From contig JAQQAM010000266.1 of NCBI GenBank assembly GCA_028532905.1, positions 1 to 40,500 of the forward strand: a DNA stretch of 40,500 bases, written 5' to 3'. The position numbers and the translations under genes are program-made. The notes below the pieces were generated by a model, which was not told where the DNA came from, made no database searches, and saw only the letters and a list, made by a program, of their open reading frames with translations. Position 1 is the first letter of the stretch, and each line of letters opens with the position of its first letter. This document shows positions 7,635 through 14,707 of the stretch, one piece after another. The stretch comes from Spirochaetales bacterium (GTDB lineage: Bacteria > Spirochaetota > Spirochaetia > DSM-2461).

Positions 7635-7829
7635 AAAAAACTCCTTATCGAAGGAGAAGAGAGAAGTTGCGCTGTCAGGGAAGGTCGAGACCGGTCCCCC
7701 GTTATACCAAACACGTAACTACTTATACCTTCAAACCAGTCTCCCTGATGGGGAGAATTCCTTCGAATAAAAAAGATATAAGCAGACATTGTTAGCATTA
7801 AGGGTCCTTTGTCTGCTATGAAATTGTTA
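7635..7829 (-). promoter_or_regulatory. Structured 5' leader with a Shine-Dalgarno-masking helix (candidate riboswitch or cis-regulatory RNA)
   Basis: In transcript order: a hairpin (7817-7781); a long-range helix of TCGAAGGA (7766-7759) with TCCTTCGA (7655-7648), 8 perfect pairs; an inner helix TCAGGGA (7748-7742) with TCCCTGA (7681-7675); and GAGACTGGT (7743-7735) with ACCGGTCTC (7695-7687), 9 pairs including one G-U, sharing two bases with the previous helix. About 40 unpaired bases (7734-7696) lie in the core. The 3' arm of the long-range helix is also the 5' arm of a hairpin CTCCTT-CGAT-AAGGAG (7656-7641) that buries the Shine-Dalgarno and is followed by TTTTTT. The two structures exclude each other. 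I do not recognise a known riboswitch consensus. Confidence 0.6.
7781..7817 (-). terminator. Terminator-like hairpin inside the pot leader
   Basis: AGCAGACA (7817-7810) pairs perfectly with TGTCTGCT (7788-7781) across a 21-base loop. The transcript continues TATATCTTTTTTATT. This has the shape of an early intrinsic terminator or attenuator, although the stem is only 8 pairs and the T-run starts 6 bases after it. Confidence 0.4.
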
Positions 7830-7835
7830 TGTCCC

Positions 7836-7863
7836 AATATAACTGATTTTTCATTCTTGTCAA
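7836..7863 (-). promoter_or_regulatory. Sigma70 promoter of the pot operon
   Basis: On the minus strand TTGACA (7863-7858), a 16-base spacer and TATATT (7841-7836) form a near-consensus promoter. The start would be about 7829, giving a leader of about 190 bases before the small acidic gene. Confidence 0.7.
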
Positions 7864-7911
7864 TGTCAGGAGATCAAAAAAACTACACAAACATTTCATA
7901 TCACATTGACA
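7858..7911. repeat. Inverted repeat TGTCAATG...CATTGACA
   Basis: Perfect 8-base arms at 7858-7865 and 7904-7911, 38 bases apart. The left arm contains the -35 box of the pot promoter. The right arm presents the same CATTGACA facing the other way, toward the small gene at 7981, but no -10 box follows it at normal spacing. It could be a two-site operator or a degenerate divergent promoter. Confidence 0.35.
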
Positions 7912-7980
7912 GGAGGTAGAAAAACCGGGGTCAGAATACTGTTGTTTAATTTATTATGAATACAGGAAATAGAAGATACT

Positions 7981-8205
7981 ATGAATAAATGCCCTTTTTA
8001 CAAAGAAGAACATCCCTATTTCAGCATAATCGGAGAAGACGGTATTGAAAACAAGATGATCCCTGTGTGCAGCCGGCCGGGAATTGAACTGCTGGGACTG
8101 GGCAGTGATATTGTTTTCTGTGAGGGGAAGGATGATCTGTGTCCCTTTCACAACAGCAAAAACTATTCAGACCATATCAAACCGGCGGTGACCGCAATAG
8201 CCTGA
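7981..8205 (+). CDS. Small four-cysteine protein of unknown function
   Basis: 74 aa, not recognised. It begins MNKCPFYKEEHPYF and has cysteines at 4, 30, 47 and 54 (KCPFY, PVCSRPG, VFCEG, DLCPFH). The repeated CPF near both ends suggests a small metal-binding or Fe-S-binding fold. There is no signal peptide or membrane span. The ribosome site is weak (GGAAATAGAAGATACT). It stands alone between the pot leader and the convergent histidine kinase. The regular spacing of the cysteines argues for a real gene, but the evidence is modest. Confidence 0.5.
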   Translation: MNKCPFYKEEHPYFSIIGEDGIENKMIPVCSRPGIELLGLGSDIVFCEGKDDLCPFHNSKNYSDHIKPAVTAIA

Positions 8206-8240
8206 ATGAGGCAGCCCTGCTTGAGGACGCTGTGCCGGTT

Positions 8241-10184
8241 TTACTCCTCAGCCAGCTGAGGGGCATTGGCCGGGAGGCGCAGAGTAAAGAGTGTCCCCCC
8301 GCCCGGCTCTGATTCAACTTCCAGATTTCCCCCCAGAACCTGTCTGGCACCGTTAAAGGCTATGCTGAGACCCAATCCTGTCCCCCCCTGCCCCTGCCTG
8401 GTGGTAAAGAAGGGTTCAAAGATCTTTTTGCTGACAGTTTTACTCATACCCTTGCCGAAATCCTGAATCGTAATAACCACTTCATCCTCTTCCAGCTGCT
8501 GAGAACTCAGAATGATCAGGCCCTCCTCGCCGGAGCCGTACCCGTGCTGTACGGCGTTGGTAATCAGATTGGTAATAATCTGTCCCAGAATACCGGGGTA
8601 GCTGTTCATGGAAATGCCCGGCTGCAGCTTCCTGATTATGGAGACAGGCGTTCTTTTGGTCAGGGGCTGCAGGGTCAGCAGGAGTTCAGAGAGCATATCC
8701 TCCAGTGAAAAACTGCGCCGCTTTGAGCTTGTCTGGTCTGCAGCAACCTGTTTAAAACTCCGTACCAGTTCGGCTGCCTTTTCAAGGTTTCTCTGGGATA
8801 TCTCAATACCCGTTCCCACATGCTCTTTATACGACTCCAGATCCTGGACTGTGAGATCCTCCCCGCTTATTCCCGTAAAGGCGAGATGGTGTTCATAAAC
8901 AGTGGATACGGCCATCAGAGCATTTCCAAGAGGGGTATTCAGTTCATGGGATACCCCGGCCACCAGCGCGCCGAGGGCCGACAGTTTTTCGGCTTCCACC
9001 AGTTCATCCCGCATCATATTCAGGTCCTGTACGCTTTTTTCCAGCTCCCTGTTGGCGGAACGCAGCTCTCTGGTACGTTGTACGACCCTGTCTTCCAGCT
9101 CTGAGTTCAGTTCTTTCAGTGAGTTCTCCCGCTGCCGGATCTCATCGGCCAGAAACTTAAGATTATCTGCCAGAACATTGATCTCCCGGACAGACTGGGA
9201 CACCCAGGGGGGCTGTACTTTAGAACCGGAAAGCTCAGAGGCATAAACCGCAAGATCCCTCATGCTCCGGGACACCGGACTGGAGGCCAGGGGGGTGATC
9301 ATGACAATCAGCAGTCCCTGGAAGATGACCAGAATAAACATATCAACAATGCGGGAGTAAATATCCGGGTGAGCCAGTCCTGCCGGCATTCTGGTCAGAA
9401 ATATCCAGCCCAGAAAATCGGAATGGGATGAGGCGACATTGTATCGGACTCCATTATAGTCTACATCCAGTAAAGTAATATTTTCTCTGGCAGCCTGTTG
9501 AACGAAGTCCAGCCCCATAAGATTGTCAACGCCGGGGGTAAAAACCCTTTCGGTATCAATCACAACCTCCCCCAGCCTGTCTATAACCCAGACATCAAGA
9601 TACTCGCTCCCCACAGCCAGCCTTATGGCGGATAAAAGGTAATCAATTGACACTTCGGCAATGGCGACATACTGCCCCCCGGGAACAGCGACACCAATGG
9701 TGGTGTCTCCGGCGAGGAGAGACAGATACTTGTCACTCCACACCGGCTTTCTGTACTCAATGGCATCCAGATAAAGGGGATTGTATGACAGATCATTACC
9801 GATCATGGTCTGGCCGCTCTGGTAGGATGGTCCCTTTATATCGGCTGCAACGGTAATACCCTTTTCATCCAGCAGCAGAAGAGCCTGAATGTCCTCATTA
9901 TCTTCCAGAAAATCATGGATCACCTCGTTCACCTGACCGGAAGACAGGAAATTACTGCTGGCGGCAAAAAGCCTCAGTTTTTCCAGTACCGAAGCCAGCA
10001 TAAGCTCGGACCGGGCAGCCATAACTTCTGATGCAACCGATACGGACCGTTCATTCTGCTTTTCCAGCTGGGGAAGCCTGTACAGCATTATATAGGAGGA
10101 AACCAGAACGAGTGAGACTGACCCTACAGAGATAAAAAGAATAATGAGATACAGTCTGAATGAAATGCTTCCGAACCTGGTCAC
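8241..10184 (-). CDS. Membrane sensor histidine kinase with an extracytoplasmic sensor domain
   Basis: 647 aa. A transmembrane segment lies at about 10-36. A periplasmic region of Cache-like style spans about 37-275 (ALLLLDEKGITVAADI, then YLDVWVIDRLGEVVIDT). A second membrane segment is at about 280-300, and a coiled linker runs from about 345 to 400. The kinase core has H-box SALGALVAGVSHELNTPLG with His413, N-box NLITNAVQHG (539-548), DFGKGM (575-580), FEPFFTT (589-595) and GTGLGLSIA (601-609). No receiver domain is attached. The start is GTG, overlapping the stop of the lipoprotein gene as GTGA. It is the last gene of a three-gene operon, and the operon's REC protein is the obvious phosphotransfer partner. 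Confidence 0.9.
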   Translation of the reverse strand: MTRFGSISFRLYLIILFISVGSVSLVLVSSYIMLYRLPQLEKQNERSVSVASEVMAARSELMLASVLEKLRLFAASSNFLSSGQVNEVIHDFLEDNEDIQALLLLDEKGITVAADIKGPSYQSGQTMIGNDLSYNPLYLDAIEYRKPVWSDKYLSLLAGDTTIGVAVPGGQYVAIAEVSIDYLLSAIRLAVGSEYLDVWVIDRLGEVVIDTERVFTPGVDNLMGLDFVQQAARENITLLDVDYNGVRYNVASSHSDFLGWIFLTRMPAGLAHPDIYSRIVDMFILVIFQGLLIVMITPLASSPVSRSMRDLAVYASELSGSKVQPPWVSQSVREINVLADNLKFLADEIRQRENSLKELNSELEDRVVQRTRELRSANRELEKSVQDLNMMRDELVEAEKLSALGALVAGVSHELNTPLGNALMAVSTVYEHHLAFTGISGEDLTVQDLESYKEHVGTGIEISQRNLEKAAELVRSFKQVAADQTSSKRRSFSLEDMLSELLLTLQPLTKRTPVSIIRKLQPGISMNSYPGILGQIITNLITNAVQHGYGSGEEGLIILSSQQLEEDEVVITIQDFGKGMSKTVSKKIFEPFFTTRQGQGGTGLGLSIAFNGARQVLGGNLEVESEPGGGTLFTLRLPANAPQLAEE

Positions 10185-11296
10185 TCTATTTTCCTGAACT
10201 GACCCTCTCTGATGACAGAAAAAACATTTTTCCTGCGGGTATCTCCAAACTCACTGATATTGAGGGGTTCCTGAATTCCTGTGTAGGGTCCGTTCAGGAG
10301 TATGGCCTCTTTCACGGTCTGATTCCTGCTCCTGCCTTCAAGAGCCTGGAAGAGCACAGAACAGGCATCATAGCTGAGTACTGAAGCGAAAGAAGGTTCT
10401 CTCTGATAACGCTGTTTATACTTATCTCTGAATTCCTGGAACTGAGGAGACTCATCGAAGGGATCGAATGACTGCATCACAATGGAGCCTTCCACCGCTT
10501 TCCCCCCCAGTTCGATAAGCTGCCGGGTTCCGGCCCATTCAGAAAAATACACCTGCAGGTCAGATCCGGTCTGCCTGAGCTGCTGAACCAGGGTTGCACT
10601 GTCAATTGAATTGGCAATGATCAGAAGCATTTCGGCACCCGAATCTATAACTGAGTTCAACTCCTCTGAAAAGTCGGTATCCAGTTTTGAATTGATTCTC
10701 TCACGGACCAGAATCCGCCCTCCTGCCGCTTCGTAGCTGCCGGCAAAATCATTCAGCCAGCTTTCGGTGAACTCCGCATTCTGGGTGTCATAAATAACGC
10801 TGCAGCTCATAACATCCGCCGCTGCCAGATAGGCGGTATACACCCGGCTGTTTTCACTGGTGGTATGATTCAGGCGGATCAGATTATCATCTTTTTCAAA
10901 AAACTCGCTTGATGACGCTGTTGGAGAAATCAGCAGCATATCTTTCGCTTCGGCGATAGGGATCATAATCCTGGTCATCACAGATGTATAGGGACCGATC
11001 ACCACATCAACACCTGCTCGTGTAAACTCACCGCTTATATGAGACAGCTGTTCAGGACTCATCTGGTGATCCTTGACGACCACTTTAACAGGTCTGCCCT
11101 TTATGCCGCCTGCCTTATTGTAATCTTCCACAGCTAGAAGAGCACCGTTCCGTCCCGCTTCTCCCAGATCCGCATTGGGACCGCTCAGACTTCCCAGAAA
11201 GCCAATCACCACCGGATCTTTGCCTGAACAGGACAGAAGGAAAATCAGCATGAGAAGAAGAGAGGAGCGGCGGAATACAGTTCTTAACCCGGTCAT
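10181..11296 (-). CDS. Periplasmic-binding-protein-type lipoprotein (Leu/Ile/Val-binding class) in a signalling operon
   Basis: 371 aa. The lipoprotein signal is MTGLRTVFRRSSLLLMLIFL with the lipobox cysteine at 23. VVIGFLGSLSGPNADLGEAG is the classic start of type I branched-chain amino acid binding proteins. GALLAVEDYNKAGGIKGRPV and VDVVIGPYTSVMTRIMIPIA follow the family pattern. Such proteins bind amino acids, amides or other small ligands. No permease or ATPase gene accompanies it: it sits between a REC-EAL protein and a histidine kinase, overlapping both by 4 bases. It is therefore more likely a ligand-sensing accessory of the kinase than part of a transporter. The ligand is unknown. Confidence 0.87.
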   Translation of the reverse strand: MTGLRTVFRRSSLLLMLIFLLSCSGKDPVVIGFLGSLSGPNADLGEAGRNGALLAVEDYNKAGGIKGRPVKVVVKDHQMSPEQLSHISGEFTRAGVDVVIGPYTSVMTRIMIPIAEAKDMLLISPTASSSEFFEKDDNLIRLNHTTSENSRVYTAYLAAADVMSCSVIYDTQNAEFTESWLNDFAGSYEAAGGRILVRERINSKLDTDFSEELNSVIDSGAEMLLIIANSIDSATLVQQLRQTGSDLQVYFSEWAGTRQLIELGGKAVEGSIVMQSFDPFDESPQFQEFRDKYKQRYQREPSFASVLSYDACSVLFQALEGRSRNQTVKEAILLNGPYTGIQEPLNISEFGDTRRKNVFSVIREGQFRKIE

Positions 11297-13467
11297 ACTT
11301 TATTCTTCCCCAGCCAGTTCAGGGCATCTTTAAACCCCATGGGCTTGCCGTAAAGGAATCCCTGCCCTTCAGGGCATCCCAGTTCAATGAGTTTCTGTGC
11401 CTGCTCCTCCGTCTCTATCCCTTCAGCCAGAACCTGAAGTCCCAGCTTTTTGCCCAGGGGAATCACAAGATCCACAATTCTGCCGCCAGTGTCCGCAGCC
11501 CCTATATTACTGATAAAGGCTCTGTCAATTTTCAGACGGTCTGCGGGCCAGCTGTCAATGTAGGAGAGGGAGGAGTATCCGGTGCCGAAATCATCAATAG
11601 CCAGCGTGACCCCCAGCTTTTTGAGTTTCTGAAAGAGGGAGACAACCCGGTCTGCCCCCAGAAGAGCAATGGACTCCGTAATCTCCAGTTCCACTTTTTC
11701 CGGCTGGACCCCCGAATCCTTCAAGGCTCCTTCCAGATTATAAATGAAGTCCGGGTCCCGGAGCTGGACGGCGGACACATTAATGGCCATATGGAGTCCG
11801 GGATATCCTTTTCTGTTAAAATCCGCCAGGGAATGCATGGCCATTCTGAGTATCCAGTTTCCCATGGGTATAATCAGGCCGCTCTGCTCTGCCAGAGGAA
11901 CGAATTTGGAGGGCGGAATGAAATGCCCCTCTTCAATCTTCCAGCGGATAAGAGCTTCAAAACCGATGACCCTGCCGTCTGCCAGATTCACCTGGGGCTG
12001 ATACATGAGAAAAATCCTTTCATGTGTGAAGGCAGACCGGAGATTCTGGAGCAGACTGATCCGTTCCCTTGTCTCCAGACCGATGACGGGCGTATAAAGC
12101 ACCGACTTACCGGGTCCTTCGCTTTTGGCCCGCTTCAATGCCAGATGGGCATTCCTCAGATAATCGGACCCGCTCACATCCTCCTCATTCAGAGCCACTG
12201 CTCCGATATTGACGGAGAGCTGACGGGACCCCTCCCCCACTGAGACCGGGAGAGAAAAGAAATCCTGCAGGTCCTCAAAGGGAATCCTGCCGGAAATAAC
12301 ACCAAAAACATCTCCCGAATCCCGTGCAATAAAAGAACCCGGAGGAAATGAAAATTTCAGGCGTTCCACAAAGGACAGGAGCACAATATCCCCGAAGTCA
12401 TGGCCTAAAAGATCATTAAGGACTCCAAACTGGCAGATATCCAGAAGATAGAGATATTTCTCAGAGGTATCCACAGAATCAATTTCCCTGATCAGCGCAC
12501 TGAGATTGGGGATAGCCAGACTCATATCTTCATACGCCAGACGTTCCATTCTGTGGTACATTCTGAAATTCTGCATAGTAAGAGACAGATGGGATGTAAA
12601 AATACTCATAAGAGGTATTTCATCAGGGTGGAAGTCGGGACTATCCATATAAAGGACATAGGCATACTCTTCACCGTCATCCAGATAAAGGCTGTTCCTG
12701 TTATTCAGATGCCGGGAGCGTCTGCTTCTCAGGCTGTCTTCGATAGTTTTCCTTACCATCTCCTCAGGCTGGCAATCGGGTGATTCATCACAAGTGAAAA
12801 CCTGATCATCCTCAATGCGGGCTATCCATTGAAAACGGGTGCTCCCCAGAGCGGTACGGCAGAAGACTCCCTTTCTGAGGGGACCGAAGAGACGGTTTAC
12901 CCTGTGGAGAAGTTCAACGGAGAAGTCAGAAAGATTCATATCGGGACGCAGAAAACGGCTGGATTCTATGATCTGTTCCATACCGATTTTCCCGTCGGCG
13001 ATAATCTTCAACTGACTGAAGGACCGGATGGCAGTAATAATGGATGTGAGGAGTCTGTTCTTGGTGAGCTCCCCCTTCGTTTTATAATCATTTATATCAA
13101 AACGGTGAATGGTATCCAGTTCGGGAGCACTCCCCGGCTGGCCGGTTCTCAGTATAATTCTCACCTGATGCATATGCCGGTCTTCTCTGATTGCCCTCAC
13201 GGCCTGAAGCCCCGCATCCTGAGTTTCCATAACCGCATCCATCAGAATAACAGCTGTATCGGGATTGCCGTCCAGCACCTCGAGACATTCCTGTCCGGAG
13301 CCGGCATGAAGGAACTGAAGGGATCTGCCCAGAACAACTTCCCCTTTCAGAGCGAATTCAGTGGTTTCGTGTACATCCGGATCATCATCGACAATGAGAA
13401 TCTTCCAGCTTTTTTCCGGAAGGGACTCCGTTTTCGGCCTGCTTTTGCTAAAAAACAGTTTGGACAT
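11293..13467 (-). CDS. Receiver / DUF3369-like / degenerate GGDEF / EAL protein (predicted c-di-GMP phosphodiesterase)
   Basis: 724 aa, cytoplasmic. The receiver domain occupies about 20-150, with acidic pocket D27-D29, phosphoacceptor Asp77 (ILMDAVM) and a late lysine in DYKTKGE. A middle domain (about 155-300) resembles DUF3369. The GGDEF-like domain (about 310-460) has SGDVF at 384-388 in place of GGDEF, so cyclase activity is unlikely. The EAL domain (about 475-720) keeps EALIRW, NVSAVQL, ELEITES, AIDDFGTGYSSL, KIDRAFI, AEGIETE and GQGFLYGKPM, so c-di-GMP hydrolysis to pGpG is expected. The ATG at 13467 fits the domain start, though AGGAG lies 13 bases away. It is first in the operon with the lipoprotein and kinase. 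Confidence 0.92.
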   Translation of the reverse strand: MSKLFFSKSRPKTESLPEKSWKILIVDDDPDVHETTEFALKGEVVLGRSLQFLHAGSGQECLEVLDGNPDTAVILMDAVMETQDAGLQAVRAIREDRHMHQVRIILRTGQPGSAPELDTIHRFDINDYKTKGELTKNRLLTSIITAIRSFSQLKIIADGKIGMEQIIESSRFLRPDMNLSDFSVELLHRVNRLFGPLRKGVFCRTALGSTRFQWIARIEDDQVFTCDESPDCQPEEMVRKTIEDSLRSRRSRHLNNRNSLYLDDGEEYAYVLYMDSPDFHPDEIPLMSIFTSHLSLTMQNFRMYHRMERLAYEDMSLAIPNLSALIREIDSVDTSEKYLYLLDICQFGVLNDLLGHDFGDIVLLSFVERLKFSFPPGSFIARDSGDVFGVISGRIPFEDLQDFFSLPVSVGEGSRQLSVNIGAVALNEEDVSGSDYLRNAHLALKRAKSEGPGKSVLYTPVIGLETRERISLLQNLRSAFTHERIFLMYQPQVNLADGRVIGFEALIRWKIEEGHFIPPSKFVPLAEQSGLIIPMGNWILRMAMHSLADFNRKGYPGLHMAINVSAVQLRDPDFIYNLEGALKDSGVQPEKVELEITESIALLGADRVVSLFQKLKKLGVTLAIDDFGTGYSSLSYIDSWPADRLKIDRAFISNIGAADTGGRIVDLVIPLGKKLGLQVLAEGIETEEQAQKLIELGCPEGQGFLYGKPMGFKDALNWLGKNKV

Positions 13468-13526
13468 AATCGATTCAGCACTCCTATTCTTATAAACATA
13501 GGAGAGTGCAGTATATAATTCAATGA

Positions 13527-13543
13527 ATACCGTACACCGGTAT
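13527..13543. promoter_or_regulatory. Dyad ATACCG-n5-CGGTAT upstream of the phosphodiesterase operon
   Basis: A perfect inverted repeat with 6-base arms (13527-13532 and 13538-13543) in the space between the REC-EAL operon and the divergent MarR gene. It is a good size for a dimeric regulator site; MarR is the nearest candidate. Confidence 0.4.
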
Positions 13544-13570
13544 ATCAAAAAAAACTCATATAAGGGGTAT

Positions 13571-13604
13571 TTGATATTATCTGTTACTTAGGGTAATATT
13601 ATCC
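13571..13604 (+). promoter_or_regulatory. MarR-gene promoter with an overlapping palindrome
   Basis: TTGATA (13571-13576), a 17-base spacer and TAATAT (13594-13599) make a strong sigma70 promoter. The near-palindrome GGGTAATATTATCC (13591-13604) covers the -10 box. The predicted transcription start falls at or next to the ATG at 13606, and no Shine-Dalgarno is visible. This implies a leaderless message and simple autorepression. Confidence 0.55.
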
Positions 13605-13605
13605 G

Positions 13606-14037
13606 ATGTTTCAGCTTGACAACTGTGTATATTATATGGCGACACTCGGACTCAAACAGGTCACAGAGTGCTACAATCAGACTCTCAAGGACTATGGAGC
13701 CACCAGAGTGCAGTGGATTGCCCTGTACTACATAGAAAAATCAGACGGTCTGAGACAGTCAGAACTCGCCCAGCTGATGCATGCCAAGGAAACGACCATT
13801 GCCAGACTCACCGGCCGATTGATCAAAAACGGGTATATTCAGAGAAAAACTGATCCCAGAGACCGCCGGGCTGTAAAGCTCTACTGCACCGAAGAAGGAC
13901 ATAAAATGTTCAACACCCTCCTTCCTGTGTGCGACTCGTTCTACCAGAAAATCATTCAGGACATTCCCCAGAATGAGCTGGATGTATTCAGATCCGTACT
14001 GGACCGCCTGGTAATCAACAGCATGGAAGAAGGCTGA
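13606..14037 (+). CDS. MarR-family transcriptional regulator
   Basis: A 143-aa winged-helix dimer-type regulator. The order is a dimerisation helix (about 1-30), RVQWIALYYIEKSDGLRQSE, the recognition helix region LAQLMHAKETTIARLTGRLI (about 55-75), and the wing IQRKTDPRDRRAVKLYCTEEG with the conserved D-x-R-D-x-R. C-terminal helices close the dimer (about 105-143). It lies divergent from the REC-EAL operon. The nearby dyads suggest that it represses itself and perhaps that operon. Its inducer is unknown. Confidence 0.9.
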   Translation: MFQLDNCVYYMATLGLKQVTECYNQTLKDYGATRVQWIALYYIEKSDGLRQSELAQLMHAKETTIARLTGRLIKNGYIQRKTDPRDRRAVKLYCTEEGHKMFNTLLPVCDSFYQKIIQDIPQNELDVFRSVLDRLVINSMEEG

Positions 14038-14130
14038 TCCCGGAATTTCCTTAAAATAAAATCCCTGAAAAATCAGAATAATTTCATTTTTTTTCAAAAT
14101 TTTATCCCGATCACTTGCATTCTTTGATTT

Positions 14131-14166
14131 TAATTACTACTATTTTACTAGCTATTATAGTAATTA
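14131..14166. promoter_or_regulatory. Long dyad before the Rrf2 gene (predicted autoregulatory operator)
   Basis: TAATTACTA (14131-14139) and TAGTAATTA (14158-14166) are perfect inverted 9-base arms separated by 18 bases, ending just before the ribosome site of the Rrf2 gene. The AT-rich core between the arms holds TATTTTACT. The position fits autorepression by the encoded regulator. Confidence 0.45.
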
Positions 14167-14177
14167 AGGAACCGGTT

Positions 14178-14612
14178 ATGAAACTTTCGACAAAATCAAG
14201 ATATGCAGTGCGCTTGATGATCAATCTGGCATGGAACTACCAGCAGGGTCCGTCTCAGCTGAATGAGGTTTCCAGAAAAGAGGAAATTTCCGAAAAGTAT
14301 CTGAGTCAGATTGTGATCAATCTGAGGGGAGCCGGGCTGATCCGTTCCATCAGAGGAGCCCATGGAGGATATCTGCTCACAAGAGATCCTGCCCTTATCA
14401 CCATCAGAGAGATTGTTGAAATTATGGAAGGAGGTCTGGACATAGTGGATTGTTTGAGTGACGAAGAGAACTGCAGCCGTTCGGGAATCTGCCTGACACG
14501 GAATGTTTGGGACAAAGTAAGTACAGCCATCAAGGAGACTCTTGAGGCAATCAATCTGGCAGAACTGTCGGAACAGGTCAATAAAAGTGATGACCCCATG
14601 TACTTTATCTGA
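14178..14612 (+). CDS. Rrf2-family transcriptional regulator (IscR/CymR-like)
   Basis: 144 aa. The N-terminus MKLSTKSRYAVRLMINLA is the Rrf2 signature, followed by the winged-helix recognition segment EEISEKYLSQIVINLRGAGL and the wing SIRGAHGGYLL. Cysteines 92, 99 and 105 (DCLSDEENC, then SGIC) fall close to the 92/98/104 cluster ligands of IscR, so a [2Fe-2S] cluster or redox switch is plausible. The ATG at 14178 has AAGGA 7 bases before it; the longer in-frame extension does not belong to the family. It sits directly before cysteine synthase and O-acetylhomoserine sulfhydrylase, so control of sulfur assimilation is the natural inference. Confidence 0.9.
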   Translation: MKLSTKSRYAVRLMINLAWNYQQGPSQLNEVSRKEEISEKYLSQIVINLRGAGLIRSIRGAHGGYLLTRDPALITIREIVEIMEGGLDIVDCLSDEENCSRSGICLTRNVWDKVSTAIKETLEAINLAELSEQVNKSDDPMYFI

Positions 14613-14621
14613 TGAGTCTTC

Positions 14622-14702
14622 ATGGCAACAGAACTGCTGTGGAGCAGACTTTCCGGCCTGCGCCTGAAAAGACGGGCAAGGTATTTTAACAGTAAGGAGT
14701 AA
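14622..14702 (+). CDS. Possible 26-codon peptide ahead of cysK
   Basis: An ATG at 14622 opens a 26-codon frame ([20 protein letters not shown], then YFNSKE) that fills the gap between the Rrf2 gene and cysK. Its stop TAA is 5 bases before the cysK GTG. The peptide is basic. The ribosome site is weak, and there is no cysteine or methionine run that would make it an obvious attenuator. It could be coincidence. Confidence 0.2.
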   Translation: MATELLWSRLSGLRLKRRARYFNSKE

Positions 14703-14707
14703 AGAAA

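Noticed and set aside
7631-7837. A 68-codon open frame across the pot leader on the minus strand
   Set aside because: It overlaps the start of the small acidic gene, has no ribosome site, and the paired helices explain the sequence better.
14115-14177. N-terminal hydrophobic extension of the Rrf2 protein
   Set aside because: It would translate through the operator dyad. The ATG at 14178 has a good ribosome site and the exact family N-terminus.
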